A stretch of 64,000 nucleotides of DNA from UBA5239 sp031548025 (GTDB lineage Bacteria > Verrucomicrobiota > Lentisphaeria > Victivallales > Victivallaceae), in contig JAVBRM010000114.1 in assembly GCA_031548025.1 (NCBI GenBank), positions 33,774-97,773 on the forward strand. Direction: 5' to 3'. Below are positions 7,141 to 16,900 of this stretch, piece by piece; positions within the stretch are counted from its first letter, which is position 1; every line of letters begins with the position of its first letter. Made by a program: the position numbers and the translations under genes. A model generated the notes under the pieces. That model searched no databases, had not been told where the DNA came from, and saw only the letters and a program-made list of their open reading frames with translations.

Positions 7141-10080
7141 ATGAAAAAAATTTTTCTGACGGGATTGATCGTGGCCGTGGCCGCGATTCAGGCTTTCGCC
7201 CTGACACTGGTAAACGACGGCAAATGCGATTACGACATTGTGATCCGCTCCGATGCTCCGGAGAATACCCGTTATGCCGCTTCTGAACTTGAGACATATC
7301 TGAAAAAAGCCGCTGGCGCGACGGTGAAAACCCTGAATGTAAAGGCTCAGGGGCGTAAGGCAATCTATGTAGGCGGTCATCCCGAATTGCCGAAAACGGC
7401 CGAATTCGATCCTGAAAAATATAATGGCAGCGAACGTTTCCGGATCGTCGAACTCGCCGGCAACGATCTGGCTATCATGGGTGCCGACTGCGATGTGAAT
7501 CCGGTTTCACGCAAAGATGCCGATTTTGGGTTACTGTTCGGCGTATATGAGTTTATTGAGCGTTTTCTCGGCGTCCGTTGGTATGCGCCGGGCGAATTCG
7601 GTGAATGCTATGAGAAGAAATCGGTGGTCGAGGTGGCGGGGCTTCCCATCGAAATCACCCCCATTGCCTGGGCCCGCATGTTCTGGCCATATATCTGGAA
7701 TGAGTTCGATCAAAAGGATGCGGCTCCGTTCAACCGGCGTCTGCGCGCCTTTGGACTGCGTGACGGTTGCGCCAACCATTCGATGATGGATATGTATTTT
7801 TACATCAAGGACAGCAAGCCTGAACTCTTTGCGCTTGAAACCGATGGCAAAAGCCGCAACCAGGGGCGTTTCAAGCCGGGGACAAGCCCCGAAGACCGTC
7901 AATGGGCACGCTACCCGCAATACTGTTTCAGCAACCCGGAGACGGTCAAAGCCTACTGCGATTTTATCGACGCCGTGTATGAGAACCGCCCCGAAGGAAA
8001 ACTCTGGCGTAATTATCGCCCCACGAAAGATGCGATCTATGTGGTCCCGGATGACAACTACACTACCGAACCGTGTTATTGTCCCGATTGCAAAAAGCTG
8101 ATACGGAACAACGCCGGACGCGCTTCAATGTCTCCGCTGGTTTGGGGATTCGTCAAGCAGATCGCGGAGTGGGCCAAGCAGAAATATCCGGACAAAAAGA
8201 TTATGACTTTGGCTTATGAGTCATATTATCTGCCGCCCGATTTTGAACTGCCGGACAATGTGGTGGTCCAGATATGCGTCAATCCGTACATCATCTATCA
8301 TGGCGCCAAACAGTTCCGCGACGCCTTCGGCACGACCTTGAAAGCTTGGAGTACGAAGGTTAATGAGATTTCGGTCTGGCATTATCTCACGCCATACGAT
8401 GATATTCCGTATGCCATGCCGCATATCATGGATCAATGGTTCCGGGATTATCCCAAAGTAAAATCGGTTTTCCTGGAACTGAACGATACCGCTTTGCGCA
8501 AGCCGAATCTCCCGCGTCATCCCAGTCACCAGGCTCGCGGAGTGAACGATCTTCCGCAATCGCACCTGAATATCTATTTCGCCATGAAAAGTCTGGCCGG
8601 ATGCCGTGTTGATGTGGATGCGGAACTTGAACTTTATTATAAGCTCTTTTATGGCCCGGCCTCTGTTCCGATGAAACGTTTTTACGATTGTTCCATCAAG
8701 GCATGGGAAAATGTCGGTTCTGTTGCCGGCGGAGATTCCGGGTATCCCAAGTTTTCCGGCAAAGAACTTTATGAACAGATTTATAATAAAGATATTGTCA
8801 AAACTATGCGTGACAGTATCAATGAGGCCAAAGAACTTGCACCGGCGGATTCCATTTATCAAAAGCGTCTGGCTTGGATCGAAGATGGGTTTTTTAAGCA
8901 ATTTTCCACTGCCGCGGAAGCGTACTTTACCGAGAGCAGCAGGTCGAAAGAATTAATTCTTTCCGACTTGGGAAAAGCACCGAAATTCGACGGCGATCTC
9001 GATGATTCTTTCTGGCAAAAGCTTACAGCTCATCAATTTGTCAAATACGACGCTCCGCTGCCCCCGCGTTTCCCGACGGAATTCAAACTGGGACTCGCAG
9101 AGGGGAAACTCTGGTTCGGAATCCGGGCGCAAGATCCGGACAGTTCATCCCAGATTGTCAATGTTCAAATTCATGACGGCGTTATTTACGAGGATGATTC
9201 AATCGAGATATTTATTCGTCCGGGGAGCGCGGAGCAGAAAAGTTTCAAAAACGTCAGCGTCAACCTGGCGGGCATCATCCTTGATTACATGGCGGGCGAC
9301 CGGAAACTGGACAAGAGCTACGAATCCGGCGCCGTCGCCAAGGTCAAACGGCAGGACGGTTTTTACACCATGGTAGTCATGATTCCGCTTGACGGGCTCG
9401 GTATTGACTCAAATGTTTTCGGGCTCAATGTCTGCAGAAATAAATACAGCGGCGTCGGCGAAAACCGCGAACGCTCCGCATGGAACTGTCCTTTCGGCAA
9501 TTTCTGGAACTTTAACAACATGCCGACAGTCCGCCTCATCGGCAAAGACGACGTGTATATGGAGGATTTCGTCAAACCGGTTTATCATGGCCAGACAGTC
9601 CAGACCCGCCCGGACGACAAATACGGCCCCCTGGTACAGAAGGGATGCCGGAAGGAAATGAAAAATGGTATTATGACTCTTTTCTATCAATTCGATGAAA
9701 GCAATCACCGTTACGACCATGGTATATATACGCCGGGCTCCCTGAGCAAACCCATTCCACTCAACGGAGCCCGCTTCATCGAAATACGTTTCCGCAACCC
9801 CGACGCGGGGTTAAGTCATACGATCACCTGGAGTTACAAAGACGCTTCCGGAAAACAGCGCGGCGATTGGATGCGTTTTTGCAACAACGAGGCCCATCCG
9901 GAGTGGCGCATCAGGAAGTTTGACATTGCAAACGACGGACACAATGCGCAACAGCGAACCAAAAAGGGTGAGACAAATCCCGATCCCACAGAAATAATCG
10001 GCATTCAGATCTACAGCACCCCGCTGCGTGACAACATCGAACGGCATATCGACCTGGACTACATCCGGGTGACGAAATAA
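7141..10080 (+). CDS. Secreted DUF4838 protein with C-terminal CBM9-like domain
   Basis: 979 residues with a signal peptide (MKKIFLTGLIVAVAAIQAFA). Residues about 25-120 resemble the N-terminal domain of GH67/GH20-type enzymes (DIVIRSDAPENTRYAASELETYLKKAAG). The central region matches DUF4838-type putative glycosidase barrels (GVYEFIERFLGVRWYAPGEFGE, YVVPDDNYTTEPCYCPDCKKL, FLELNDTA). From about residue 610 a CBM9/DOMON-like beta-sandwich follows (APKFDGDLDDSFWQKL...LGLAEGKLWFGIRAQDPD). Probable role: cleavage or binding of a uronic-acid-containing polysaccharide; the substrate is unknown. Co-transcribed with the preceding pseudopilin. Confidence 0.85.
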   Translation: MKKIFLTGLIVAVAAIQAFALTLVNDGKCDYDIVIRSDAPENTRYAASELETYLKKAAGATVKTLNVKAQGRKAIYVGGHPELPKTAEFDPEKYNGSERFRIVELAGNDLAIMGADCDVNPVSRKDADFGLLFGVYEFIERFLGVRWYAPGEFGECYEKKSVVEVAGLPIEITPIAWARMFWPYIWNEFDQKDAAPFNRRLRAFGLRDGCANHSMMDMYFYIKDSKPELFALETDGKSRNQGRFKPGTSPEDRQWARYPQYCFSNPETVKAYCDFIDAVYENRPEGKLWRNYRPTKDAIYVVPDDNYTTEPCYCPDCKKLIRNNAGRASMSPLVWGFVKQIAEWAKQKYPDKKIMTLAYESYYLPPDFELPDNVVVQICVNPYIIYHGAKQFRDAFGTTLKAWSTKVNEISVWHYLTPYDDIPYAMPHIMDQWFRDYPKVKSVFLELNDTALRKPNLPRHPSHQARGVNDLPQSHLNIYFAMKSLAGCRVDVDAELELYYKLFYGPASVPMKRFYDCSIKAWENVGSVAGGDSGYPKFSGKELYEQIYNKDIVKTMRDSINEAKELAPADSIYQKRLAWIEDGFFKQFSTAAEAYFTESSRSKELILSDLGKAPKFDGDLDDSFWQKLTAHQFVKYDAPLPPRFPTEFKLGLAEGKLWFGIRAQDPDSSSQIVNVQIHDGVIYEDDSIEIFIRPGSAEQKSFKNVSVNLAGIILDYMAGDRKLDKSYESGAVAKVKRQDGFYTMVVMIPLDGLGIDSNVFGLNVCRNKYSGVGENRERSAWNCPFGNFWNFNNMPTVRLIGKDDVYMEDFVKPVYHGQTVQTRPDDKYGPLVQKGCRKEMKNGIMTLFYQFDESNHRYDHGIYTPGSLSKPIPLNGARFIEIRFRNPDAGLSHTITWSYKDASGKQRGDWMRFCNNEAHPEWRIRKFDIANDGHNAQQRTKKGETNPDPTEIIGIQIYSTPLRDNIERHIDLDYIRVTK

Positions 10081-10094
10081 AACTCTGTGACGAC

Positions 10095-10143
10095 TCCAAT
10101 CCGGCAGGTCGGACAAGTCGCTTAAGGGACAAGTCGGATTGGA
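10095..10143. repeat. Palindromic GACAAGTC-type repeat (copy 1)
   Basis: TCCAATCCG (10095-10103) pairs with CGGATTGGA (10135-10143), and the interior carries GACAAGTCG twice. It lies just after the DUF4838 gene. Related elements are at 44373-44423 and 55364-55397. It has no T-run, so it is a weaker terminator candidate than the other two. Confidence 0.6.
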
Positions 10144-10160
10144 AACATAAGGCTGGGCCG

Positions 10161-10190
10161 GGTTATCTTGCGACGCAGTGATAGATGGTT
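10161..10190. repeat. Short repeat flanking the toxin-antitoxin pair (copy 2)
   Basis: CTTGCGACGCAGTGATAG at 10167-10184 differs in one base from 12025-12042. Read on the minus strand it could encode YHCVAR-stop, very like the YHCIAR-stop end of the heparinase-like gene. It lies a few bases beyond the stop codon of the toxin-like gene. Confidence 0.6.
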
Positions 10191-10197
10191 TTATGAT

Positions 10198-10956
10198 TTA
10201 CTCGAACATAGTTCTCAGTGTATCGCGATACAGCTGTAACGTATCGACATCAAGTCGCAAGGACTGCCCTATTGCTCGCCATTCATGATTTTCATCACTG
10301 AATAATGCAATAAAGCGAGCCATATCAACTTTAATTCGTAGCGGAACTTCTATTTTCGTAGCGGAAGAAATAATTCCAAGTAACCGGAATATGTCATTCC
10401 GGTGTTTGCGAATATCTTCGCTCCGGACCTTGTCGGGGGTTCTGCTTTTTTCATCCAGCAGATTGAGATATGCGGCGGCTTTGAATATAATCAAGCCTTC
10501 GGTAGATAAGCAGGGAATCCCTTGGATCATAACCCGGTGATTTCGAGCAAAATCATAATATTCTGTTTCCAAAATGATTGCAGACATGCTTTTTACATAC
10601 TCATCGTCAGTCAGTCTGGTATATGTCAATGATTCGTCTGCTTGCAAAAGATTGCGGCTCAAAAGTTCAATTTGCGGTGGATAAGATTTGTTCTCCGGTT
10701 CAACGAAACGATAAAAATGTCTTGCATCATCCTGACTGGTGTAGCATTGATAATTTCCCGAACGGATAAATGCATGAAAACGATTGGCAAATTCCCGGCT
10801 CATGCTTTCAAGAAGAATCAGAATATCGATATCCTTGGTAACTCGAAATCCGCCGCTCTCTATAAAGGTTAATTCGCAGGCTGTTCCGCCAATCAGGATG
10901 AAATGGTCCGAAAATTCAGAAAAGTGCTCTCGAAAAAGCTCAAGTCCTCTGATCAT
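10198..10956 (-). CDS. AbiEii-like nucleotidyltransferase (putative toxin)
   Basis: 252 residues with a DNA polymerase beta-type nucleotidyltransferase core: LIGGTACEL with G23-G24-T25, then TKDIDILI with D42 and D44, the GG...DxD catalytic pattern. Later segments (ITTEG-like CLSTEGLIIFKAAAYLNL, then R/K-rich helices) fit the AbiEii/AbiGii family, toxins of type IV abortive-infection pairs that modify tRNA or nucleotides. Its ATG overlaps the upstream partner's stop (10953-10956), as expected for AbiEi-AbiEii operons. Base composition is clearly more AT-rich than the neighbours, suggesting acquisition. Confidence 0.8.
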   Translation of the reverse strand: MIRGLELFREHFSEFSDHFILIGGTACELTFIESGGFRVTKDIDILILLESMSREFANRFHAFIRSGNYQCYTSQDDARHFYRFVEPENKSYPPQIELLSRNLLQADESLTYTRLTDDEYVKSMSAIILETEYYDFARNHRVMIQGIPCLSTEGLIIFKAAAYLNLLDEKSRTPDKVRSEDIRKHRNDIFRLLGIISSATKIEVPLRIKVDMARFIALFSDENHEWRAIGQSLRLDVDTLQLYRDTLRTMFE

Positions 10957-11918
10957 GTTATTATCCTTTCCAGCATACGGTGTAATTCTCCCTCCACTCT
11001 TGGATCATCATCGTTTTTTAAGCTTAAATACAACGATAACGGATCAACAAAATGTCCATCCGGACTTAATAAACACGGATTGTATTTCCATATTTCGATT
11101 TCAGGCCCTTCAAATTCCTGCTGTTCGAAACTCCCATTCTTGAACAATTTCTTATCAATTGCATAGGTTGGATAATCATTTTCGCCGAGGTTCGAATAAT
11201 GGGAAAGCGCGGATATTCCTCCATAAAGCAATGAGCCGGAAATATCGCTGACCCGAATCCTCTTTTGCACCGGAGAAACCAGATGTTCCTGTGCTTTCTC
11301 CCAAAGTTCCCGGCGATTCCATAAAAACAAGAGTGATTTACCATGCATGGCTGGAACGACTTCGGTCAACCCGACTTGTTCCAACTCCCGGACGTGACGA
11401 CTCAGATATACTTTATGAACCATGAGTTTATCAAGCCAATAGCTGAAATTAACTTCCCGGCTAAGCTCGGGATGGAGCAAATAATGCAACAGGATCACCT
11501 GCGCCCAGGGAGAAAATTGCTTTTTAGGTTTGGGCATCATATCCGGAGCCTTGTCCAAAAACACATAGTCGCCCGGTAGAAAAACATGTTTGCCGGGAAT
11601 AATGAATGCGATATTTTCATGAATGAGTCTTTTGAGAAATTGCTTGGAAGCTTCCGGCAAAACGAATACAAACTGCCCAGAAAAATGCTGCCGAATTAAT
11701 TTGAAATGGACGATAATGTCTTGTGGTGTATATGACAGGTTATTCCGGTTTTTCCAGATGAACAATAAAAGTTCTTCTTTTAGCAATTTTACGCTGACAA
11801 TCCGATATTGTCCGCTTACCATAAGGGGCATGGAAATTTGGGGTTGTTCTTCCTTTTCATCAATGGGAATACCCAGGGAATTCAAATATTCCTTCAGTTT
11901 TTTTAATAAATATTTCAT
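10953..11918 (-). CDS. AbiEi-like antitoxin/regulator with winged helix
   Basis: 321 residues. The middle (about 135-205) reads as a winged-helix DNA-binding region (WAQVILLHYLLHPELSREVNFSYWLDKLMVHKVYLSRHVRELEQVGL). The C-terminus (EGPEIEIWKYNPCLL, DPLSLYLSLKNDDDPRVEGELHRMLE) resembles AbiEi-type antitoxin partners. The N-terminal part predicts a restriction-endonuclease-like or structural module (FVFVLPEASKQFLKRLI) that I cannot name. Preceded by GAGGTAA. Its promoter carries repeated AAGTTACA boxes, consistent with autorepression as known for AbiEi. Overlaps the toxin gene by four bases. Confidence 0.72.
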   Translation of the reverse strand: MKYLLKKLKEYLNSLGIPIDEKEEQPQISMPLMVSGQYRIVSVKLLKEELLLFIWKNRNNLSYTPQDIIVHFKLIRQHFSGQFVFVLPEASKQFLKRLIHENIAFIIPGKHVFLPGDYVFLDKAPDMMPKPKKQFSPWAQVILLHYLLHPELSREVNFSYWLDKLMVHKVYLSRHVRELEQVGLTEVVPAMHGKSLLFLWNRRELWEKAQEHLVSPVQKRIRVSDISGSLLYGGISALSHYSNLGENDYPTYAIDKKLFKNGSFEQQEFEGPEIEIWKYNPCLLSPDGHFVDPLSLYLSLKNDDDPRVEGELHRMLERIIT

Positions 11919-11938
11919 AGGTCATTACCTCAATAAAA

Positions 11939-11995
11939 TGTAACTTTACTATAAGTTACATTGAAAAAGTAACTTTGTCAAGTTAAAGTGTAATT
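11939..11995. promoter_or_regulatory. Operator-like repeats upstream of the AbiEi-like gene
   Basis: TGTAACTT (11939-11946) and AAGTTACA (11953-11960) are perfect inverted 8-mers with a 6-base spacer. Further half-site variants follow (AAGTAACTT at 11967-11975, then AAGTTAAAGTGTAA). The block begins about 20 bases before the antitoxin start and is the natural site for negative autoregulation. Confidence 0.6.
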
Positions 11996-12020
11996 TTAAG
12001 CCGTGACGTACAGAGACAGA

Positions 12021-12050
12021 TCACCTTGCGATGCAGTGATAGGTGATTTC
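12021..12050. repeat. Short repeat flanking the toxin-antitoxin pair (copy 3)
   Basis: Contains CTTGCGATGCAGTGATAG (12025-12042) and is bounded by ATCACCT/AGGTGAT arms able to form a hairpin. In copy 2 the corresponding arms have changed but can still pair using G-U. It forms the last codons and stop of the heparinase-like gene. Confidence 0.6.
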
Positions 12051-13832
12051 GGGTGTTGCTGTCGGCTGGTTTAGTTTGATGGCGATGCGGGTGGGCTTTT
12101 CTTTCCAGGTGGAATCTTCGTTGATTTCTTCCGCTGCCAGGGTAAACGGCGCGCCGTGGCTGTCGATGGTTACATCCAGAATTTTGTCGCGGTAGGTGAT
12201 CGACAGTTGATTGGCTGAAGTCTGCTCCCATTTGCCGAAGGTGATCAATGCGGTTTCGAAGGTTTCCGGAGTTTCCAGGATTGCGCGATCGGTTATGGTC
12301 AGGGAGCCTTGGCCTTGACGCGAGAACTCGAACGTCCGGGTCAATTCCTTGAGGACTTTGATCCGATAAGCCGGTTTCAGGTTTATTTTGATCAGCGAAT
12401 CGCTTTTTTCGAGGATTTTGGCTTTGGTGTTTTTGCCGGTGGCCTGGAGCTTGCCGGCGATGACCGGGACGCTGTGACCGAAGGAATTCAACAGCTTGCT
12501 TTCATAACGTTTGGAGCTGAAAGTCCGGGCGGTATATCTTTCCGAGCCCGGATCAACCAGCATCGGAACGGTGCCATCGATCACCAGTACATAGCTGCCG
12601 ACGTCATTATGGTTGTGCAATTCGTCATTGCTGCCGCCTTTGAAAGCCGCCGCCAGGCGGCAGTTTGCATTATCGCCGGGGCGCACGATGAAGATACCGG
12701 CATCGGGAAATTCCGAAAAAGCCGGAAGAGTGTGGAGTTTCTGAGAGTTTTTTGGCGGAGGCGAAATATTCTGCAGATAGAACATCATGGGAGCAATCTG
12801 AGCTCCGGCATTGCGGGGCAGCTCCTTCCAATATTCGGAGGGGGAATCGGTCAGCCAGTCGCGCACTCCCAGCCACATCGGTTGGATTTGAGCATTGAAT
12901 GCGCAATCGGCAAAGGCGGGAATCACTTGATCGGATATCCGGATTTTTTCGGGATACTCCGAGGGTTTCAGGGCGCGGGGATTGCGCATCAGATTCAGTT
13001 TGCCGCCGGAGGCCTGGTATAAAATACCGCCAAGCTGGAGATAATTGCCGAACCCATAATTCCAATAGCTGACGCCTTCCGAACAATAACCGTCAGGCGT
13101 GAAGCTGCCCAGAAAGGTTTCGGTGTTTTTGACGACTTCGTTGAGGAGGTGTTCGCGGCGGCTTTGTTCGAGTTCGGAGGCCAGCACGGTTCCGGCCACG
13201 CCATTCAGGCAGACGACATTCCAGTTGCTTTTCCACGTCAGCCAGTAGGGCGGCTGTTGGGCGGAGAGCATCCTTTCGAATGGTTCGATGACTCTTCGAG
13301 TGACTTCGTTCTGAATCAGTTCCGCGGTTTGCGGCTTCAGTTTGGGCAACAATATCAACCGGTACATGGCCAGGTTGGCGGCGACATGCGAGGATACCAG
13401 GTCAATGCTGATACTTTGCTTGTTGAAGTTAGCCAGATCCCGGTCATGCGCGGGCAATACCCAGGACGGCTGGCCGCATAATTGCCCGGCCAGTTCTTCG
13501 AATTTACGGATAAACTGTTCATCGTCAGTCAGACAGGCGGCCTTGCCAAGGAGATAAATCGCCCGGGTAAACCGGTTATATTCCTGTTCATAACGGGAAC
13601 GGTTGCCATCCCGTGAAAAATCAAGGTAGCGTTCGAGGCTGGGCGCGGCCACGCCCTCCCGAAGAATTTTATGGCTTTCTTCGATGCATTTCTTATCTTT
13701 CTGCAGGTCCCAGAATTGCCGGTTGGCGATATCCGGGACCGGTACCCAGGCGTTTTGCGGCCAGAGAGATTCACCGGCGGACAATGAAACAACACTCGAA
13801 ATTAAAACAGCCATAAAATTTTTTCTCATCAT
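12021..13832 (-). CDS. Heparinase II/III-family polysaccharide lyase (secreted)
   Basis: 603 residues with a signal peptide (MRKNFMAVLISSVVSLSAG). An alpha-helical toroid-like N-terminal half (NWNVVCLNGVAGTVLASEL, YCSEGVSYWNYGFGNYLQLGGIL) is followed by the beta-sandwich domain. The latter carries the heparinase II motif HNHNDVGSYV with H406, H408 and D410, plus LVDPGSERYTARTFSSKRYESKLLNSFGHSVP. These enzymes cleave uronic-acid-containing glycans by beta-elimination. Either of two adjacent ATG codons could start it. It is the last gene of the minus-strand operon beginning at 21015, 76 bases after the glycosidase. Confidence 0.9.
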   Translation of the reverse strand: MMRKNFMAVLISSVVSLSAGESLWPQNAWVPVPDIANRQFWDLQKDKKCIEESHKILREGVAAPSLERYLDFSRDGNRSRYEQEYNRFTRAIYLLGKAACLTDDEQFIRKFEELAGQLCGQPSWVLPAHDRDLANFNKQSISIDLVSSHVAANLAMYRLILLPKLKPQTAELIQNEVTRRVIEPFERMLSAQQPPYWLTWKSNWNVVCLNGVAGTVLASELEQSRREHLLNEVVKNTETFLGSFTPDGYCSEGVSYWNYGFGNYLQLGGILYQASGGKLNLMRNPRALKPSEYPEKIRISDQVIPAFADCAFNAQIQPMWLGVRDWLTDSPSEYWKELPRNAGAQIAPMMFYLQNISPPPKNSQKLHTLPAFSEFPDAGIFIVRPGDNANCRLAAAFKGGSNDELHNHNDVGSYVLVIDGTVPMLVDPGSERYTARTFSSKRYESKLLNSFGHSVPVIAGKLQATGKNTKAKILEKSDSLIKINLKPAYRIKVLKELTRTFEFSRQGQGSLTITDRAILETPETFETALITFGKWEQTSANQLSITYRDKILDVTIDSHGAPFTLAAEEINEDSTWKEKPTRIAIKLNQPTATPEITYHCIAR

Positions 13833-13908
13833 TTTGCACTCAAGATTATGTGAATTTATTTCTCATCTAATTATACTTAATGATGATGAAATTTCAACTG
13901 AGAAAAGG

Positions 13909-16900
13909 TTATTTTCCCTTAAGTACAAACAATGGGTGCTCCGGGTAATGAATGCCGCGACCGATGCCGGGGGCAACTTGCATCCAGCCTTTACGCCCCT
14001 CGCCGTCGTTGTCATTGACCAACAGGTTGAAGCGCAGTCCATCCTTCCGCAATGAATCGGCGGTTATGCCGAAGGGGGCGAATGGAATTTCGATCCGGTA
14101 TATTGTCCAGTCAGCTTTGCGTTCAGAGGTGAAGTGGATTTCCCGGGTGGCGGTTTCACGGTCAATTTCAAGGCCAGGAGGGGTATAACGGATCAACTTC
14201 CGGTCGATACCATCGTTTCCCCGGGCAAAATCGAGTTCACAAGGGAAAGTCATATTGGCGCTTTTCAGCGTTAATTGTACGCTGTCGCCTTTGAATAGGT
14301 CACGTCCTTCGAAAGATTGATGGTGTTTGTCATCCACGACTTCCACGCGGATTTTCAAGGTATTGTCCGTGGCGGTCAACCAGACAGCGGCACTGAGGTC
14401 TTTCGGTCCCTGCCACTGCATATGGAGATTCACCGGATCCAGCTCATAAAGCGATACCAGATACTTCTTGTCGTCAAGAGTATAAAGCGGTTTATCCGGG
14501 AAGGCCGGATGGAGCGGCAACGCCAACGGGACTTCCTGGCTGATTCGGGTGGGGGTATCGCCGTTCCAACTGTATTCCAGCATGATTATTGCTGTTTTGC
14601 TGTCGCAGGGGGTGGCTTCGATGACCGGGCTCCATTCCTTTTGTTCGCCGGGCTGTAGTTCGAAAATGGCTTCGGACGGTATGATTTCCAGTATCGGCGG
14701 AGTGAGTATTTTCAGGGCCAATTTACCGGATTTTCGAGCAGGATTACGAAGCATAAGTTTGAGTTGGGTTTTTTCTCCGGGTAGAATGATTGGAATATCT
14801 TGTACATTGACTGGAGATGACAGCAATTCAGCTTGAGTCGCACCGGCCAGAAGCAACGAAACCGGTTCCACTCCCAGTGGTAGGACAGCAATACCATCAT
14901 TCAATTCCACTGGTCGTCGGTTTCCCATCAGATCGACCAGAAAAGCCGCTTTGGCATTACTTTTGATCATCTGAGTTCCTTCAGAAAAATTTTCGCTCCA
15001 GGCACAGAAAATCAACTCATCTTTGCCTTTGAACTCGAAGGCCAAAAAATTGTTTGGCAGCGGCAATCGGCGGACGAATTCCTTGCCGGCATAGAGCCGG
15101 GCGGCGTTATTGAATGCGGCGTAGACGGCTTTGGGATAGAAATCCAGTGTAAACATGCCGTAATGATGCTCGTTGCTGTATGGATTATCGCCTTTACTGC
15201 GGAGATTGTACCAGTTGTAGCCGATGCTGCCGAGTGACCAGGTGTAGATCAGTTTTTTGAAAAGAGTGTCGGCCTGTTCCTTGTCGGAACGCCCGGCCGA
15301 GGTCAACGCGGTTTCGTTGGCGTACCATGGCAGGGTCAGGTTGTATTTGGCGCGAAGCGGCATCAGGAGTTTGTCCATGGTTACCTCACGGAAGGAGGTG
15401 AACGGAGCATGACCATGGAAGCAATGGACATCGAAAATATCACGGCAGGCAACCATGACGTCGCGCTGGAATTGCCCGCGTCCGGGATAGTCGAAAGCGC
15501 AGAATCCGGCGGAGAGCAACAGCGCGTCGGGATCGGCCTGGCTCAACTCCTTGCGGGCGAGTTTGGCCAACTCGACATAGTCGGCCGCCGTGGGAGGAAC
15601 TTTGTGAATATCCGGCTCGTTCATCAGCTCCCAGTAGCGGACTTTACCCCGGTAGCGGGTGAAAAGTTCCCGGAAATAAGCGCGGGTTGCCTCATAATCC
15701 GGTTTGCCGTCTTTCAGGGGGCGGTAACTGAAAATCAGGTCAAAATTGATGCCGCGCGCCGAAAATACTTCGACAATCCGGTCAAGCAAATTAAGATCGC
15801 GCGGAATTACAAAGCGGACCAGTTTTCCGCCGGCCAACGCGATTGCATCGGCTTCGCGGTCGAGATCGTGGGGATGGCGCTCGGGATGGCTGTTGATTCC
15901 GAGGATAAAACCCTGCGGTTGCTTGATTTCCGGTGTGGCTCCCGCCGGTTGAAGCCAGGCGAATGAGCGTTTCAAGCTGGTTTGCTCTCCGCTGCCCTGA
16001 GCCGTGAGCGCGCAATTCACATACCAGACGCCGAAACGCGGCATTTGCGGAAGTTTAATGCGCTTGACTTCGCCGGGCTGGAAGGAAAATTTCTCCTCAA
16101 AGCGCCACGAAATCGCTTCATTGCGATAATCGGAAACGCTGATTGCCGCATTGAATTCAACCGGCATGGCGAAACGGTTGGTCAAGCGGATAACCGCCGC
16201 GGATTCAGCGGAAGTCATCACGTGTATCGAACTGCCGGTATCCAGCTCCATGGAAATACTTTCCCGAATCGGCATCCGGCCATTGAGCGTGACACTTTTC
16301 AAAGAGAGCTTGCCGGTCTGGTTTGGGGCTGTCTGAAATGCGAATCCGCCCAGGCGCAACGGTTGCGGAAGCGTTTTTTCGGCCTGGAGTTGAAATTCAG
16401 CCCGATGATCACCGGCCCGGTTCCAGTCGACAGCGGATTTGATTCGATGAAGTTTATTATTCTGATCAATAAATACGGCGATGATCTCACGTATTGGCGA
16501 GGTTTCCGGTACGCTGGCGTTTAGTGACAACACAGCCTGCTGGAAGTATGGCAGCGGCACAGCATTGGAGGCCGCCCCCATCGGTCCGTAACGGCACGGA
16601 TCGACGTGAAAAGGTCCATTGAAATCAAGTTCCAGCATTGCCGGATTACCGGAAACACGGAACTCGGCATTGCGAATCAGCAATTTTTCCGGATGGGCGA
16701 AATCAATCAAAGAGCTTGCCAGAGAAGTATCGACCATCGTTTCTTCCGCTTGACCGGTTGACGGCAAGTAGGAAATGTTGTTCACATCCACGGAACCGGC
16801 TCCCGTCCCCTTGTTGAAATTCAGAGAAAATCCCAACAGTTTTACCGGAAAATCCAACTTTTTGTCGGCGTTGCCGCCCCATGAACTTTTGGCATTTATG

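Noticed and set aside
12309..13022. Long plus-strand open frame of 237 codons inside the heparinase-like gene
   Set aside because: Shadow of a high-GC coding region; composition is that of reversed codons and no family is visible.
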